Shown in pieces: positions 56,071-64,000 of a DNA stretch of 64,000 nt (the first letter of the stretch is position 1; each line of letters begins with the position of its first letter). The notes beneath the pieces were generated by a model, which was not told where the DNA came from, searched no databases, and saw only the letters and a program-made list of their open reading frames with translations. Both the position numbers and the translations under genes were made by a program. The stretch is from contig NZ_BMCX01000002.1 of the NCBI RefSeq assembly GCF_014635485.1, positions 332,396 through 396,395 on the forward strand, in the 5' to 3' direction. Origin of the DNA: Corynebacterium pelargi. GTDB lineage: Bacteria > Actinomycetota > Actinomycetes > Mycobacteriales > Mycobacteriaceae.

Positions 56071-57183
56071 TCAGGGTGCTTGCTTAAAGTTGGCGGCCTG
56101 TTCGCGCAGCCGGGCATCAATTTCATTGTTGCCTTCGGCGCCTTGAGAAGATCGCGGTGGTGCCAGGATGAGCGATTCAGAGTCAAGGCCTGCTTCAAGC
56201 TCGCGCACGCGGGTGATTTCTGCATCGAGTTTGAGGCCGAGCAGCAAAATGGTGTTGGAAAGCAAAAGCCCAAAGAAGCCGCCGATGAGCCCGCCGAGCG
56301 CCCCGTACATGCCGATGTGGAGGAAGTTATTTACGTATAGGCGCACCCCCAGGCCCACCAAGGTGATGGCCACCAGTGAGAGCGTGGAACCTACCGTAAG
56401 CCAGCGCATTTTCTTGTATCGCACATTAGGGGCCACGGTGTAGAGCACGGCGATCAGCGCGATGGATAGGGCGATAATGGCAGGCCAGCGGAGGTATTTC
56501 CACACAGGCAGGAAGGTGACTAAAAAGAAATCTGCTACCGCGTCGAGGTGAAGGGGCCTGGCCACGGTGTCCAGGATGGGGCGCAGGATATCTTCTTCAA
56601 GGAAAAAGGCCACCAAAATGAGTGCGAGTCCGGTGACGATCGCGATGGTCAGTGCCCACATGGTGAGCCAGGTTTTAATCAGGCCGCGGCCTTCGTGGCG
56701 GCCATAGAGGGCGTTGGCGCTGCGCGAGAAAGCGCGAACATAGGCAGAAGAGGAAAATAGGGCGATGGCCACCGAGACGATCAGGGTGATCACTGATTGT
56801 TGGGTATTGCCCAAGACGATGTCGATCACCTTGTGGGCTTCGTTTTCGTAGTTGGTGGGGATGTTTTCGCTAATGAAGTCCTCGCTGAGCTCGCGCACCC
56901 TTGAGCTATTTTGCGCCAGCACCAAAGACGCGATGGCATAAAACCCCAAGAGGGTGGGGATGCCGGTAAAGAGGGTATAAAAGCTCAGCAGCGCACCGCG
57001 ATCCATGAGGCTGCGGTTAAATACCTCCACATAGAGGCGCTTTGCAATCAGCTTCCAGGAACGCAGCGGAATCCAGCGGTGTGGTTTGCTGACGGTTTCG
57101 TAGTACTCCTCCACGCTTTTGGTGCCCACAGCGGGGCTGCCATCGAGTGGCACGATATACGGCTCGTGGGCATGTGAGGGCAT
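56071..57183 (-). CDS. YihY/virulence factor BrkB-family membrane protein
   Basis: A 370-aa protein with six helices; RGALLSFYTLFTGIPTLLGF near residue 63 and GGLIGGFFGLLLSNTILLLGLKLDAEITRV are family signatures. The N-terminus (~50 residues) and C-terminus are cytoplasmic and charged. Such proteins are of unknown molecular function. Convergent with the TetR gene (1 bp apart). Confidence 0.83.
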   Translation of the reverse strand: MPSHAHEPYIVPLDGSPAVGTKSVEEYYETVSKPHRWIPLRSWKLIAKRLYVEVFNRSLMDRGALLSFYTLFTGIPTLLGFYAIASLVLAQNSSRVRELSEDFISENIPTNYENEAHKVIDIVLGNTQQSVITLIVSVAIALFSSSAYVRAFSRSANALYGRHEGRGLIKTWLTMWALTIAIVTGLALILVAFFLEEDILRPILDTVARPLHLDAVADFFLVTFLPVWKYLRWPAIIALSIALIAVLYTVAPNVRYKKMRWLTVGSTLSLVAITLVGLGVRLYVNNFLHIGMYGALGGLIGGFFGLLLSNTILLLGLKLDAEITRVRELEAGLDSESLILAPPRSSQGAEGNNEIDARLREQAANFKQAP

Positions 57184-57244
57184 GGGAAGAACATCACCTA
57201 CTTAGAAAAGAGAGAGGGAAACGCCAGGTATTGCTTGGTGCTGC

Positions 57245-57679
57245 TTAGCGCTTTTGTGGATGGGTATCTACAAACGCCAGTGCACGGCTGCCGTCGATAT
57301 GCGGAAATACCAGGTACATCCAGCCAAAGACCACCACGGCGCAGGCGATGCTGCCAATGAGGGGCAGTGGGGCAACAAGGGGCGCCAGCATCAGGGCTAA
57401 CCACACCAAAAACAGCGGAAGGATTTGCGTGAACTTTGGCGTGTAGTGCAGGTTGCGGTTTTCGAGGAAGGCTTTGATTTTGCGGCGGTAGGGGTGAGAG
57501 AAGATGAGCATGATGCCTGCTGCGATGCAGATGAGCATGCCGAATACCTGGATGCCGCGGTCAAGGCCGGTGGTGAGCAGTGCAACACCAAGGCCGATGA
57601 GTGCGGAGCTGCCTACGCGAACGATCGGTGGGGTGGGGATCGGGGTGGTGTGCGAGCGCATGGTGGAGTAGGCGTTCAT
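57245..57679 (-). CDS. Small membrane protein of unknown function
   Basis: A 144-aa protein with four predicted helices (SALIGLGVALLTTGL, VFGMLICIAAGIMLIF, ILPLFLVWLALMLAPLVAP, IACAVVVFGWMYLVF) and the basic cytoplasmic loop HPYRRKIKAFLENRNLHY. No family is recognised. ATG at 57679 has TAGCGT 7 nt upstream, a leaderless layout; a longer start at 57727 would add an unlikely leader. It may be cotranscribed with the downstream YihY gene. Confidence 0.65.
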   Translation of the reverse strand: MNAYSTMRSHTTPIPTPPIVRVGSSALIGLGVALLTTGLDRGIQVFGMLICIAAGIMLIFSHPYRRKIKAFLENRNLHYTPKFTQILPLFLVWLALMLAPLVAPLPLIGSIACAVVVFGWMYLVFPHIDGSRALAFVDTHPQKR

Positions 57680-57738
57680 GCAGCAAACGCTAGCACTTGG
57701 GCTGGGATCGTCGTGTGGGGGCTGCATCTTGTGTCTGC

Positions 57739-57768
57739 TTGACGCACATTTGTTCGGCTGTTTAGCAT
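57739..57768 (+). promoter_or_regulatory. SOS promoter with LexA box for imuA'-imuB
   Basis: -35 TTGACG (57739-57744) and -10 TAGCAT (57763-57768). Between them CGCACATTTGTTCG (57743-57756) differs from CGAACNNNNGTTCG-type LexA palindromes by one base. LexA bound here would block RNA polymerase; DNA-damage induction is expected. Confidence 0.75.
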
Positions 57769-57774
57769 GGGCGC

Positions 57775-58509
57775 ATGCAGCAAACGGGTGTTCGAAACAT
57801 GGTGGATGTGGAAGGCGTAGAAAACCTCTCTGCGCTCAGCCGCCATGAGCGCATCGCGGTGTTGCGCAACAAGGTTGCAGCGATGAGCAACGCCAGCCCA
57901 GATCTGCCCGCACCCCTGGAGCCGGATGCCCAAAAACCATCATCGTCGCAGTTCATTGAGGTTTCTCGCCCCATCGCCCAAGTACTGCCCGATGGGGGAT
58001 TGCTCAGGCGATGCGTATATGAATGTAGCCCCACCCCAGCCTTTGTGGCAGAACTCATTGCGCAATTAAGCGCCCAGGGCACCTTCGTTGCGGTGGTGGG
58101 GTGGCCAGAATTAAGCCTGGCGGGCATCGCCGAATCTGGTGGAGATAGCACCTGTGTGGTGGCGATCCCCGATCCCGGTGAAGATCCCCTCTCTACGCTC
58201 GGGGTGTTGGTTGAAGGCATCGATGTGGTGATCTATCGCGGCGCGCCCATGACCTTGTCACCCGTGCGCGCTCGCCCGCTTTTGGCGCGCCTGCGCAAAG
58301 GTGTTGGTGCATTGGTGCTGGTGGGCATGCAGGTGGCTTCCCCGCGTGCCAGGTTGGAGGCCCAGGTGCGAGGCTTTCGCGGTATTGGTGAAGGCCAGGG
58401 GCGCATTAAGGCGGTGGATCTAGAAATTACTGGCCAGGCCAAAGCCTTTCATGCTCGCGCCACGATGAGCATTGGGCAGCCACGCACACTGCATGTGGTG
58501 GACTCATGA
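57775..58509 (+). CDS. imuA': ImuA'-like mutasome protein
   Basis: A 244-aa RecA-related protein without a functional Walker A: the corresponding loop reads VAVVGWPELSLAGIAESGGD. A conserved N-terminal helix (LSRHERIAVLRNKVAAMS) and basic C-terminal part fit actinobacterial ImuA'. It works with ImuB and the polymerase DnaE2 in SOS mutagenesis. ATG at 57775 is leaderless relative to the -10; ATG 57799 is an alternative. ATGA overlap with imuB. Confidence 0.82.
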   Translation: MQQTGVRNMVDVEGVENLSALSRHERIAVLRNKVAAMSNASPDLPAPLEPDAQKPSSSQFIEVSRPIAQVLPDGGLLRRCVYECSPTPAFVAELIAQLSAQGTFVAVVGWPELSLAGIAESGGDSTCVVAIPDPGEDPLSTLGVLVEGIDVVIYRGAPMTLSPVRARPLLARLRKGVGALVLVGMQVASPRARLEAQVRGFRGIGEGQGRIKAVDLEITGQAKAFHARATMSIGQPRTLHVVDS

Positions 58510-60005
58510 GGGTCTTGGCGCTGTGGTGCCCTGATTGGCCTGTGCAGGCAGCGATGATGCGAGGGCTTGTCCCTGCCGGTGCGCCGGTGATGATCAATGC
58601 CAAGCATCGCATTAGCGTGTGTAATGCTGCCGCCAGGGCCCAGGGGGTGCGCCGCGGTATGCGCACACGCGAAGCCCAGGCGATTGCCAATGCCATTGTG
58701 GTGGACGCCGATGAGCAGCGAGACGCGGCCACCTTTGCAGGCATTGCGGAATCGCTGGATCAGGTGGCCTCAAGCATCGAGATTCTGCGCCCCGGCTTAG
58801 CCTTGGTTAATGCAGAGGCAGCGGGACGTTTTCATGGCGGTGAAGCTAAGGCGGCAGAAAAGCTTATCGACGCCTCCGCGCGCGAACATATGGATAGCTT
58901 CATCGGCATTGCCGACGATATTTCCACCGCCGTGATTGCCGCGCGCACTCAAGACATTGTGCCACCGGGTGGTTCCCGGGACTTCTTGCGCGAGCAGCCC
59001 ATTAGCCGCTTATTAGAGCCCGCCTTGGGGTGCGAGGCAGAAGTGGTGCGCACGCTCAATGCGCTTGGGGTATGCACCCTTGGGGCCATTGATGATCTCG
59101 GTGTGCGCGCGATGATCACCCGCTTTGGTGCCGCAGGCCGGCGTTGCCATGAAGTGGCGGCAGCACGGGATACTCGCCTGGTTGCTCCTGCGATACAGCA
59201 GGCTGACCTGAGCGTGAGCATTACGCCCGAGACCCCTTTGACTCGCGTGCATGAAGCCGCCTTTGCTGGCCGTGAATTAGCAGCGCAGTTGCATCAACAA
59301 CTCAAAGCCCAAGGGCTTGTGTGCATGCGATTAAAAATTACTGCCTTCATAGGCCAGCAGGCATGTGAGCGCATCTGGCGTACACGCGAACCTTTAAGTG
59401 AGCGCGCCACAGCAGAGAGGATCCGGTGGCAGCTTGATGCGTGGATACAGCGTGCGCAGGTAGACGATGCTGCTGGTGGGATTGACACATTGTTATTAAC
59501 CCCAATTGAGTGCGCACCCCCAGAACACTATGGGCTTTGGGGGCATACATCGGATCATGCTCGCCAGCAGGTGCTTGCACGAGTGCAGTCCACGTTGGGT
59601 ACAGATGCCGTGCTCCAACCGGTCAGCAGTGGTGGCAGGGGTGTAGAAGATCGCGTGCAGTTCGTGCCCTTCGGGGAATCCCAAGAGGCCCAAGCTGCTT
59701 TTGCGGGCGCCATTCCAGGGCCACTGCCGGCAAGCATCGGCCACCCCAGCGCCAGGGCGCAGCTTGTTGATGCCCAAGGCCAGCCCATTCGCGTGGTAGA
59801 GGCTGCCTTAAGTGCGCCACCGGCTGGGTTTCAGTGGGGCCAAAAGCGCTATCGCATCACTGGGTGGGCAGGCCCTTGGCCGGTGGATGATCAATGGTGG
59901 GTAGGCGGGCACCCCTGTGCTCGCCTACAAATTGTGGCCGAAGGCCCACACGCGTGGCTATTGGTATGGGCAGGCCAATGGAGAGTCGAGGCGAGCTATA
60001 CCTAG
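58506..60005 (+). CDS. imuB: ImuB, catalytically inactive Y-family polymerase homologue
   Basis: A 499-aa protein with Y-family fold: MRVLALWCPDWPVQAAMM at the start, finger region NAAARAQGVRRGMRTREAQA and a little-finger/C-terminal tail region. The metal-binding acidic residues (DxDxFFA and SxDE motifs) are missing (for example ILRPGLALVNAEA), as known for ImuB, which acts as a beta-clamp and DnaE2 adaptor. No dnaE2 follows; it must be elsewhere if the mutasome works. Confidence 0.88.
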   Translation: MRVLALWCPDWPVQAAMMRGLVPAGAPVMINAKHRISVCNAAARAQGVRRGMRTREAQAIANAIVVDADEQRDAATFAGIAESLDQVASSIEILRPGLALVNAEAAGRFHGGEAKAAEKLIDASAREHMDSFIGIADDISTAVIAARTQDIVPPGGSRDFLREQPISRLLEPALGCEAEVVRTLNALGVCTLGAIDDLGVRAMITRFGAAGRRCHEVAAARDTRLVAPAIQQADLSVSITPETPLTRVHEAAFAGRELAAQLHQQLKAQGLVCMRLKITAFIGQQACERIWRTREPLSERATAERIRWQLDAWIQRAQVDDAAGGIDTLLLTPIECAPPEHYGLWGHTSDHARQQVLARVQSTLGTDAVLQPVSSGGRGVEDRVQFVPFGESQEAQAAFAGAIPGPLPASIGHPSARAQLVDAQGQPIRVVEAALSAPPAGFQWGQKRYRITGWAGPWPVDDQWWVGGHPCARLQIVAEGPHAWLLVWAGQWRVEASYT

Positions 60006-60646
60006 TTATCTACAATGTCCACCACAACGCGAGTGGGGTTTTGCAGAAGCTGGATCGAGTAGGGGCGGCGGCTATCAAGGCCAGCGACGAACATCTCGCG
60101 GCCTTCATAGATGCCGTGCTCACGCACCTCGGTAATGTGCCCGGCACCCTTGATCTTGCTTAAGTCAGCAGATTCGATGGTGGTTTCAAAGGGGTAGCTC
60201 ACACCGTCGATATTGATAATCAAGGCAACCTTGCCCTTGTACTCCAAGGCATGCCCGGAACCCATCTGCGCCGGAGTATCGGTGTAATCCGCATACCAAC
60301 CGGGTGCATCAGAGCCCTCGATATCGAATACGATGCGATCAAAACCATCGTGGTGCCCAACACGAACATTGGTCACCACAGCGCCAATGCTTTGTGGACG
60401 CTGCTCCTTGGCAGCTACTGAAGCATCACCCAAGGGGGCGATGCCCGCCTCTTCTTTTTCTGCCTCCTCGCGCAGTTTCTGGCGATCCGCAGTATTGGAA
60501 GGCGACACCGTAGCCGTGGAGGTGACCTTCTTGGTGGTGGTGGAGGTTTCAGAGCTTAAGGGGTTGAGCTTTGGGTCGTCGTCATCGCAGGCGGCAAGGC
60601 CGACGGTCAAGCCAATAACGGTAATAAGCGATGCGATTTTTTTCAT
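60002..60646 (-). CDS. Lipoprotein with AMIN-like domain
   Basis: A 214-aa exported lipoprotein: signal peptide with lipobox VGLAAC, Cys20. A Thr/Ser-rich linker (SSETSTTTKKVTSTATVS) leads to a beta-rich domain (VTNVRVGHHDGFDRIVFDIEG ... RVVVDIVDN) resembling AMIN-like domains that bind cell-wall components. Tail-to-tail with imuB with a 4-bp overlap. Confidence 0.8.
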   Translation of the reverse strand: MKKIASLITVIGLTVGLAACDDDDPKLNPLSSETSTTTKKVTSTATVSPSNTADRQKLREEAEKEEAGIAPLGDASVAAKEQRPQSIGAVVTNVRVGHHDGFDRIVFDIEGSDAPGWYADYTDTPAQMGSGHALEYKGKVALIINIDGVSYPFETTIESADLSKIKGAGHITEVREHGIYEGREMFVAGLDSRRPYSIQLLQNPTRVVVDIVDN

Positions 60647-60772
60647 ATCCCCACGCTAACCGAAACTGCAGCAAAGCATCGGGAAATTCGCGTGAATGTT
60701 ATCGAATCGAGACGACAGGCAACCAAGGGTGTCCTAAACAATCCGGGATTGAGGTGACTATGCTGGGCATCT

Positions 60773-61624
60773 ATGACTACCTGGTGCTCCGACGTTCAAC
60801 CAGAACCCTTACCTGGCACAGCCAGAACCGGAACGACATTCGTGCTGATGGAACATCACGGCCCCTGGAGTCGAGACATCCTCGACGGCGGTACGCTCGC
60901 GCACACCGAATGCTTCCGAGACATCCCCGGTTTCACCCTGATCCGCAAACCAGGCCGCGCGGGGCGCAAGCCGAAGCGCCTGCGCAACGTCTACCTGGTG
61001 TTTGCAGAGCACAATATTGTCGAACACCTCGAAATCCCCGAGGCGATGGTGCCAAACCTGGATTTCTCCGGCCCGGGCCGCAATGTAGAACACGGCGCCA
61101 CCACCTTGGATGCGCCAGTACTACTGACCTGTACCCACGCCAAGCGCGATCAGTGTTGCGCGCTGAAAGGCCGGCCGATCGTTGCCGATTTGCAGCAGCG
61201 CTTCCCCGATGGGCATATCTGGGAGTGCTCTCATGCCAAGGGGCACCGTTTTGCCCCAGCCATGCTGCTCTACCCTTGGGGCTTTTCCTTTGGGCGCTTA
61301 AATAACGAAGCCGCAGCCGAGCTTTACCGCTATGCCTGCAAGGGCTTGCTCTTTTATCCAGGCAATCGTGGCCGCACCACCTTAGATGCCCAGGAACAAG
61401 TAGTGGAGTTAGCGGTGGTAGATGCCCTTCAAGAAGCAGGAGAGCAGATAGCCATGGATGCGTTGAGCACTGCTGGAACGAGGGTGCGTCACCGCGACGG
61501 CAGACAGTGGGAGGTGCGCCTTGAGCGCATCGAGGTTGAAGGCGTGGTGTCTTCTTGTGGCGATGCCCCCAAACAAGGCAAGGCCTGGGTGGCAACGCAG
61601 ATCGAGCCTGTGGCAGCGGGGTAG
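60773..61624 (+). CDS. Sucrase/ferredoxin-like protein (thioredoxin-like [2Fe-2S] fold)
   Basis: A 283-aa soluble protein. The cluster-type motif is LLTCTHAKRDQCCALKG, followed by HIWECSHAKGHRFAP and LYPWGFSFGRL, matching the sucrase/ferredoxin-like (thioredoxin-like) family. Its reaction is unknown. ATG at 60773 has TATGCT ending 8 nt upstream and no Shine-Dalgarno, so a leaderless start is likely. Confidence 0.83.
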   Translation: MTTWCSDVQPEPLPGTARTGTTFVLMEHHGPWSRDILDGGTLAHTECFRDIPGFTLIRKPGRAGRKPKRLRNVYLVFAEHNIVEHLEIPEAMVPNLDFSGPGRNVEHGATTLDAPVLLTCTHAKRDQCCALKGRPIVADLQQRFPDGHIWECSHAKGHRFAPAMLLYPWGFSFGRLNNEAAAELYRYACKGLLFYPGNRGRTTLDAQEQVVELAVVDALQEAGEQIAMDALSTAGTRVRHRDGRQWEVRLERIEVEGVVSSCGDAPKQGKAWVATQIEPVAAG

Positions 61625-61637
61625 GGGCGCGCGGAGA

Positions 61638-61648
61638 CGTCGAAAAGC
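61638..61648 (-). repeat. Dispersed 11-mer GCTTTTCGACG (copy 11)
   Basis: Exact intergenic copy, next to the terminator after the sucrase/ferredoxin-like gene. Confidence 0.8.
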
Positions 61649-61650
61649 AA

Positions 61651-61682
61651 AAAGGCCCAAGGCAATGAAGCCTTGGGCTTTC
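61651..61682. terminator. Bidirectional terminator between the sucrase/ferredoxin-like gene and metI
   Basis: AAAGGCCCAAGGC, loop AATGAA, GCCTTGGGCTTT: a strong stem with one bulged G, between convergent genes. Confidence 0.8.
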
Positions 61683-61693
61683 TACGTGTTGGG

Positions 61694-62428
61694 TTAGCGG
61701 CGCATGATCTTCTTGGAAAGCCAGTTGCCGAAAAGCTGGGCGACCTGGACGATCAAGATGATGACGAAGGTAGCCACATAGGTTACTTCCCAGTCGTAGG
61801 CGCGATAACCGTAGACGATGGCGAAGTCACCCAAACCGCCGCCGCCGATGTAGCCGGCCATGGCCGACATGTCCACGATGGCGATAAAGATGAAGGTATA
61901 ACCCAATACCAGCGGGCCGAGGGCCTCGGGGATGATGACGGTGGTGATGATCTGCCAGGGGCTTGCGCCCATGGAACGGGCAGCCTCGATCACGCCGGGG
62001 TCAATGGCCACGAGGTTTTGTTCCACAATGCGGGCCACGCCGAAGGTAGCGGCGATGGACATGATAAACATTGCGGCTTCGCGCCCAATCGTGGTTCCCA
62101 CCACCGCCAAGGTCAAAGGACCAAAGGCGGTGATCATGATGATGAAGGGGATGGGGCGAACGAAGTTCACCAAGACATTCAGCAGGGTATAAAAGGCCTT
62201 GTTCTGCAAAATGCCGCCCGCGCGGGTGGTGTAGAGCAGCACGCCGATGGCAAGACCTAAGATGCCGCCTACCACTAAGGTCACAGAGACCATGACCAAG
62301 GTATCGACGATGGCCTCGCCGAAGGTGGGGCCGAGACGGTCCCAGTCGGCTGCGAGGATTGCAGTATTGGCTGCATCGGTACTCGAGCTGATTGCGGAGT
62401 TCAATGCGCCGAAGGTGGTGGTGCTCAT
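61694..62428 (-). CDS. metI: Methionine ABC transporter permease MetI
   Basis: A 244-aa permease with five helices. The cytoplasmic coupling loop is EAARSMGASPWQIITTVIIPEAL, typical of MetI; VNFVRPIPFIIMITAFGPLT and SAMAGYIGGGGLGDFAIVYGY are family signatures. Start overlaps the metN stop (ATGA-type, 4 bp). Imports D/L-methionine with MetN and MetQ. Confidence 0.95.
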   Translation of the reverse strand: MSTTTFGALNSAISSSTDAANTAILAADWDRLGPTFGEAIVDTLVMVSVTLVVGGILGLAIGVLLYTTRAGGILQNKAFYTLLNVLVNFVRPIPFIIMITAFGPLTLAVVGTTIGREAAMFIMSIAATFGVARIVEQNLVAIDPGVIEAARSMGASPWQIITTVIIPEALGPLVLGYTFIFIAIVDMSAMAGYIGGGGLGDFAIVYGYRAYDWEVTYVATFVIILIVQVAQLFGNWLSKKIMRR

Positions 62429-63438
62429 CGGGTGATCTCCTCAATGTTCGTGGTACGCCTCAAGGCCTGGTAGAACTGCTCTACTACGTCTTCGGGGCCA
62501 ACCAGGCGCACCGTGACCTTGCCAAAGGAATGCTTTTGCAAGGTGGTGATGCCGCCATGGACGATGTGAATGATGGCGCCGTTATCTTTGGCAGCAGCCG
62601 CGGCACTAAAGAAGCCGGATTCCTCCGACAAGGTGATGGTAAACAGCCGCCCTTCGTGGAAGAGCAAGTCTTCTGCCTCAAACTCATCGGGGGTGTTGCG
62701 CAAAGAGGTCGCCACAAAGCGCTGTGCCACACCGGTGCGTGGATTGGAAAACACCTCATAAACAGAGCCGTATTCCACCACTTTGCCCTGTTCCATCACC
62801 GCGACTTTGTCGGCAATAGAACGCACCACGTCCATCTCGTGGGTAATGACCACGATGGTGATGCCAAGTTCACGATTGACTCGGCGCAGCAGAGCCAAGA
62901 CTTCTTCGGTGGTTTCTGGGTCCAGGGCGGAGGTGGCTTCGTCGGCAAGCAGCAGTGCTGGGTCGGTAGCCAGTGCGCGGGCGATGCCCACGCGCTGCTT
63001 TTGTCCACCGGAAAGCTGCTCGGGGTAGTGCTTTCCGCGATCGCCTAAGCCTACGAAGTCGAGCAGTTCCTGCACGCGCGCTTTGCGCTCGGCAGAAGGC
63101 ATGCCGGCCAGCTTGAGTGGGTACTCCACATTGCCCGCCACCGTTTTGGAGTTGAGCAAGTTGAATTGCTGGAAGATCATGCCGATATTGCGGCGCACTT
63201 TGCGCAACTGCTTTTCCGACATCCCGACGATATCGGTGCCGTCGAGGCGCAGCGCGCCGCTGGTGGGCTTGTCTAGACCGTTGATCATGCGCACCAACGT
63301 GGATTTGCCGGCACCGGAGTAGCCGATCACGCCGATGATCTCGCCGGGTTCGACGGTAAGCGTGACCTTGTCGAGCGCCGTAATGGTGCCGCCGAAGACT
63401 TTGGATACGTCTTCGAACTCAACCTTGGTGCCTGACAT
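62425..63438 (-). CDS. metN: Methionine ABC transporter ATPase MetN
   Basis: A 337-aa ATPase. Walker A GYSGAGKSTLVRMINGL, signature LSGGQKQRVGIARAL, Walker B LLLADEATSALDPETTEE; the C-terminal ~100 residues are an NIL-type domain that binds methionine and inhibits transport when the cytoplasmic pool is high. Start ATG at 63438 overlaps the metQ TAA by one base. Confidence 0.95.
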   Translation of the reverse strand: MSGTKVEFEDVSKVFGGTITALDKVTLTVEPGEIIGVIGYSGAGKSTLVRMINGLDKPTSGALRLDGTDIVGMSEKQLRKVRRNIGMIFQQFNLLNSKTVAGNVEYPLKLAGMPSAERKARVQELLDFVGLGDRGKHYPEQLSGGQKQRVGIARALATDPALLLADEATSALDPETTEEVLALLRRVNRELGITIVVITHEMDVVRSIADKVAVMEQGKVVEYGSVYEVFSNPRTGVAQRFVATSLRNTPDEFEAEDLLFHEGRLFTITLSEESGFFSAAAAAKDNGAIIHIVHGGITTLQKHSFGKVTVRLVGPEDVVEQFYQALRRTTNIEEITR

Positions 63439-64000
63439 TACTTGTTTTGCTCCTCGAGGCGATCAAGGATCTTTTGCAGGTCTTCCTGGGAGCGGTCCAC
63501 GGAAACAGAGGTGCCCTTGGAATCCTCTTCCACAGCCTGCTGCACCTCGGGGGTGTGCCAGAGCTCGACGAGCTTCTTCAGGTTTTCGTTATCCACGTTG
63601 TCCTTGGTGGTAACGAGCACGTTGATGAAGGGCTCGGTGGAAGGATCGGAAGGATCGTCCTGGAGCACGGCGGTCTTCGGGTCGATGCCGGCGCGATCAA
63701 GGAAGGTGTTGTTGATGATGGCGGGCTTGCCCTCGAAGTAGGCGGTGGAGGTCTGAGCCGCATCCACGGGGGTGAGCTTCACCTTGGACTTCTCGGTATC
63801 CACATCAGCCGGGGTGGGCTTTGCTACGTCATCCTTTTTCAGCTTGACCAGGTCTTTGCTCTTGAGCACGTTGATGGCGCGGGCCTGGTTGGTGGGATCG
63901 TTGGGGATGGCTACTTCTTCGCCATCGATGCCGTCGATGGAATCGTGATCCTTCCAGAACAGTGCCAGCGGCACGACCTCGGTGGAGCCAACTGGTGCCA
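63438..64000 (-). CDS. metQ: Methionine-binding lipoprotein MetQ (N-terminus cut by window)
   Basis: About 187 C-terminal residues of the substrate-binding protein (LFWKDHDSIDGIDGEEVAIP, NDPTNQARAINVLKSKDLVK, AIINNTFLDRAGIDPKTAV). The signal peptide and lipobox lie beyond base 64000. First gene of metQNI; the promoter and any McbR or SAM-type control site are outside the window. Confidence 0.94.
   Translation of the reverse strand, partial: APVGSTEVVPLALFWKDHDSIDGIDGEEVAIPNDPTNQARAINVLKSKDLVKLKKDDVAKPTPADVDTEKSKVKLTPVDAAQTSTAYFEGKPAIINNTFLDRAGIDPKTAVLQDDPSDPSTEPFINVLVTTKDNVDNENLKKLVELWHTPEVQQAVEEDSKGTSVSVDRSQEDLQKILDRLEEQNK

Overview
The window looks like a chromosomal segment of a Corynebacterium (Actinobacteria, Mycobacteriales). 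The evidence is gene order and gene families: a spc/alpha ribosomal block secY-adk-map-infA-rpsM-rpsK-rpsD-rpoA-rplQ-truA; an ESX-4-like type VII secretion locus without EccE between truA and rplM-rpsI-glmM; a His-tailed GroEL1 behind a CIRCE box; whcB-sigD-rsdA-guaB-guaB3-guaA; and the pair resembling CgtS4/CgtR4 of C. glutamicum. The species cannot be named from this alone. No tRNA, rRNA, CRISPR array, insertion sequence or prophage was seen.

Layout. 1-4.5 kb: formate dehydrogenase module (fdhD, fdhF, a DUF6457 protein) and a sugar-importer type ATPase, all on the minus strand. 4.8-13.9 kb: secretion, translation and transcription housekeeping genes plus an L,D-transpeptidase. 13.9-24.4 kb: type VII secretion (eccB, mycP, eccD, eccC, a TIGR03931-type protein, esxB, esxA). 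24.6-25.8 kb: an unrecognised orphan gene on the opposite strand. 26-30.7 kb: rplM-rpsI, a membrane acyltransferase and glmM. 30.8-32.7 kb: a three-gene translationally coupled operon of unknown function. 32.7-39.9 kb: an alpha/beta hydrolase, alr, tsaE, an AspT-type transporter, and tsaB-rimI-tsaD. 40-51.3 kb: groES-groEL, whcB, sigD-rsdA, DUF5319, guaB-guaB3, a fructose-type PTS permease and guaA. 51.4-57.7 kb: a PspC protein, a two-component system, and membrane proteins with a TetR regulator. 57.8-64 kb: the imuA'-imuB mutasome genes, a lipoprotein, a sucrase/ferredoxin-like protein and metQNI (metQ is cut by the window end).

Main new observations. (1) eccB, esxBA and the unknown three-gene operon carry the same ECF-sigma type promoter, GGGAACCG-N15-CGTC, followed by a conserved TAGTGA. 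This matches, from memory, the SigM consensus of Mycobacterium tuberculosis, whose SigM controls Esx genes. The operon lies after glmM, as Rv3440c-Rv3439c do, and is proposed as a co-regulated, undescribed part of the ESX-4 system. (2) An 11-mer, GCTTTTCGACG, occurs exactly 11 times (about 0.03 expected), in both orientations and several reading frames, with 5 copies intergenic. It is a DNA-level signal of unknown role. Two inverted copies bracket the orphan gene at 24.6-25.8 kb. (3) About a dozen genes have a -10-like hexamer ending 6-10 nt before the start codon and no Shine-Dalgarno sequence, suggesting leaderless mRNAs. (4) imuA'-imuB has a near-consensus LexA box inside its promoter.
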